Part shown: piece by piece, positions 5,155 to 5,934 of the stretch
Layout of the letters: the number at the start of each line of letters is the position of its first letter
Numbering within the stretch: the first letter of the stretch is position 1
From: Verrucomicrobiaceae bacterium
Lineage (GTDB): Bacteria; Verrucomicrobiota; Verrucomicrobiae; Verrucomicrobiales; Akkermansiaceae
DNA: 5,934 nt
NCBI GenBank assembly: GCA_947372405.1
Contig: CANBTO010000340.1
Coordinates: forward strand, 1-5,934
Reading direction: 5' to 3'
Program-made: the position numbers and the translations under genes
Notes under the pieces: generated by a model
Databases searched by the model: none
Seen by the model: only the letters and a program-made list of their open reading frames with translations
What the model was told of the DNA's origin: nothing

Positions 5155-5934
5155 TCAAGGCTTGATGGCGGCGGGTGCCGCGGTGATGACCTTGTAGGAG
5201 GAAGGAAACGACTTGTTGGAAATGACCGGGCTGACGGCCATGAGGTAGCTGCCGGCGGCTGGTGTGAAGCTTCCGTTGGTCTGGGTAAGCGACTGGCTCT
5301 TGTGGTTTTTAATGGCCGAGACACCGGAGAACTGGATCGCATCGATAAGCCAGCCGAAGTTGGCTCCGGTGAAGCCTGCGAAATAACTGCCGGTGGACTC
5401 CAGCAGGAAGCGCACGCGGAACGCCTTGCCCGTCATGCCGGCGAGCTTGGCTTTGCGCAGGTTGAAGCCTGCTTCTCCGGAGCTTCCACTTCCGTTCTGG
5501 ACGAAGACATCCAGCCATGAAGACGTGCCCTCCTCCTTGATCTGGACTTTGAAATGCTCGTCCGTGGTGGCGTAACGGATGCTGCTTTGAAACGTCAGGG
5601 TTGGTGAGGAGCTGCCGTAATAAAGTTGGTTCAGTTGGATCGACTGGTTGTCTCCCGTGGAGTTCTCAAGATGGAACGAAGCCGTTCCCTGTTGTTTCAC
5701 CGTCGTGCAGAGAACGGAGTAACTGCCCGTGACGGAGGATTTGATGGTGGATGTGCTCTCGCAGTATTCAGGCGAGGCGGATGACAAGGTCCACCGCTGC
5801 CACATGTAACTTCTGGCTCCGGGCACTCCGTTGAACGTGAGCATGTAGGGTTGACCGGCGGTCGCGGTGTTGGAACTCGTGATTTTCGGAGGATTGTATG
5901 TCAGTTTGACGTCCGCCTTGGCGTTGGTCGATGC
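5155..5934 (-). CDS. C-terminal part of a probably secreted beta-sandwich protein (Ig-like plus choice-of-anchor/MAM-like domain), function unknown
   Basis: The frame is open to the right edge, so the N-terminus, any signal peptide and any catalytic domain are outside the window. The visible part has 259 residues and ends at TGA 5157-5155. The Met at 5844 is internal: the upstream codons continue as protein (KADVKLTYNPPKITSSNTA). Visible residues about 10-80 look like an Ig/Fn3-like beta domain. Residues about 85-210 resemble the jelly-roll found at the ends of many secreted bacterial enzymes (choice-of-anchor or MAM type): LTFQSSIRY, FKVQIKEEGTSSWLDV, FRVRFLLESTGSY, then GWLIDAIQF. A last beta segment (FTPAAGSYLMAVSP) closes the protein. 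It is rich in Ser, Thr and Gly and poor in Cys, as expected of an extracytoplasmic protein. There is no typical LPXTG or PEP-CTERM tail. I cannot tell whether it is an enzyme, a peptidase or an adhesin. It lies upstream of GH127 on the same strand, so the two may be co-transcribed. Confidence 0.75.
   Translation of the reverse strand, partial: ASTNAKADVKLTYNPPKITSSNTATAGQPYMLTFNGVPGARSYMWQRWTLSSASPEYCESTSTIKSSVTGSYSVLCTTVKQQGTASFHLENSTGDNQSIQLNQLYYGSSSPTLTFQSSIRYATTDEHFKVQIKEEGTSSWLDVFVQNGSGSSGEAGFNLRKAKLAGMTGKAFRVRFLLESTGSYFAGFTGANFGWLIDAIQFSGVSAIKNHKSQSLTQTNGSFTPAAGSYLMAVSPVISNKSFPSSYKVITAAPAAIKP

Noticed and set aside
4912..5520. 202-codon plus-strand open frame spanning the GH127 N-terminus, the gap and the next gene's 3' end
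   Set aside because: It has low-complexity, basic and Gly/Arg-rich content, is antisense to two supported genes, and has no ribosome binding site.
5155..5844. Complete 229-residue gene starting at ATG 5844
   Set aside because: The frame stays open with protein-like sequence to the window edge, there is no ribosome binding site before 5844, and the Met lies inside a beta strand of an Ig-like domain. It is a partial gene.
1..5934. Mobile element, CRISPR array, tRNA or rRNA
   Set aside because: I saw no transposase or integrase motifs, no regularly spaced direct repeats and no tRNA-like cloverleaf or rRNA core sequence on either strand.

Overview
The window looks like chromosomal DNA of a GC-rich, carbohydrate-degrading bacterium. 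A member of the Verrucomicrobiota (Luteolibacter-like) or a relative in the PVC group is my best guess. The reasons are a secreted multidomain glycosidase of the DUF1680/GH127 type with an N-terminal discoidin-like domain, a secreted beta-sandwich protein next to it, generally weak Shine-Dalgarno sequences, and a small multi-CxxC protein of unknown function. This is inference from gene content; no rRNA or marker gene is present.

Layout, left to right. Bases 1-144 hold no certain gene, though one frame stays open from the left edge to a stop at 131-133. A plus-strand gene (145-681, possibly from GTG 73) encodes a small soluble protein with four CxxC pairs in two similar halves, probably zinc-binding. 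It converges, with only 10 bases between stop codons, on a minus-strand gene (692-2107, possibly from GTG 2158 or TTG 2203) for a PLP-dependent cystathionine gamma-synthase-like enzyme that resembles the fungal Str2 type. About 300 bases without a gene follow (2108-2408). They hold a likely terminator for the next gene and several inverted repeats that may form the leader or control region of the PLP enzyme gene. A large minus-strand gene (2409-5072) encodes an exported enzyme: signal peptide, F5/8 type C-like domain, PKD/Ig-like domain, and a GH127-type beta-L-arabinofuranosidase catalytic domain with the Cys/Glu/zinc site intact. Eighty-two bases further on, the 3' end of another minus-strand gene (5155 to beyond 5934) encodes the C-terminus of a probably secreted protein made of beta-sandwich domains.

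How the genes work together. The two right-hand genes are co-directional and both appear extracytoplasmic, which fits a role in attacking plant or algal glycans, with GH127 removing beta-linked L-arabinofuranose. The PLP enzyme belongs to sulfur amino acid (transsulfuration) metabolism and is separated from GH127 by a terminator, so it is probably a separate transcription unit. I see no mobile element, CRISPR array, tRNA or rRNA, and no clear evidence of an undescribed multi-gene system. The most unusual items are the duplicated four-CxxC protein, the fungal-type CGS with its structured leader, and the five-cysteine cluster at the active site of an exported glycosidase.
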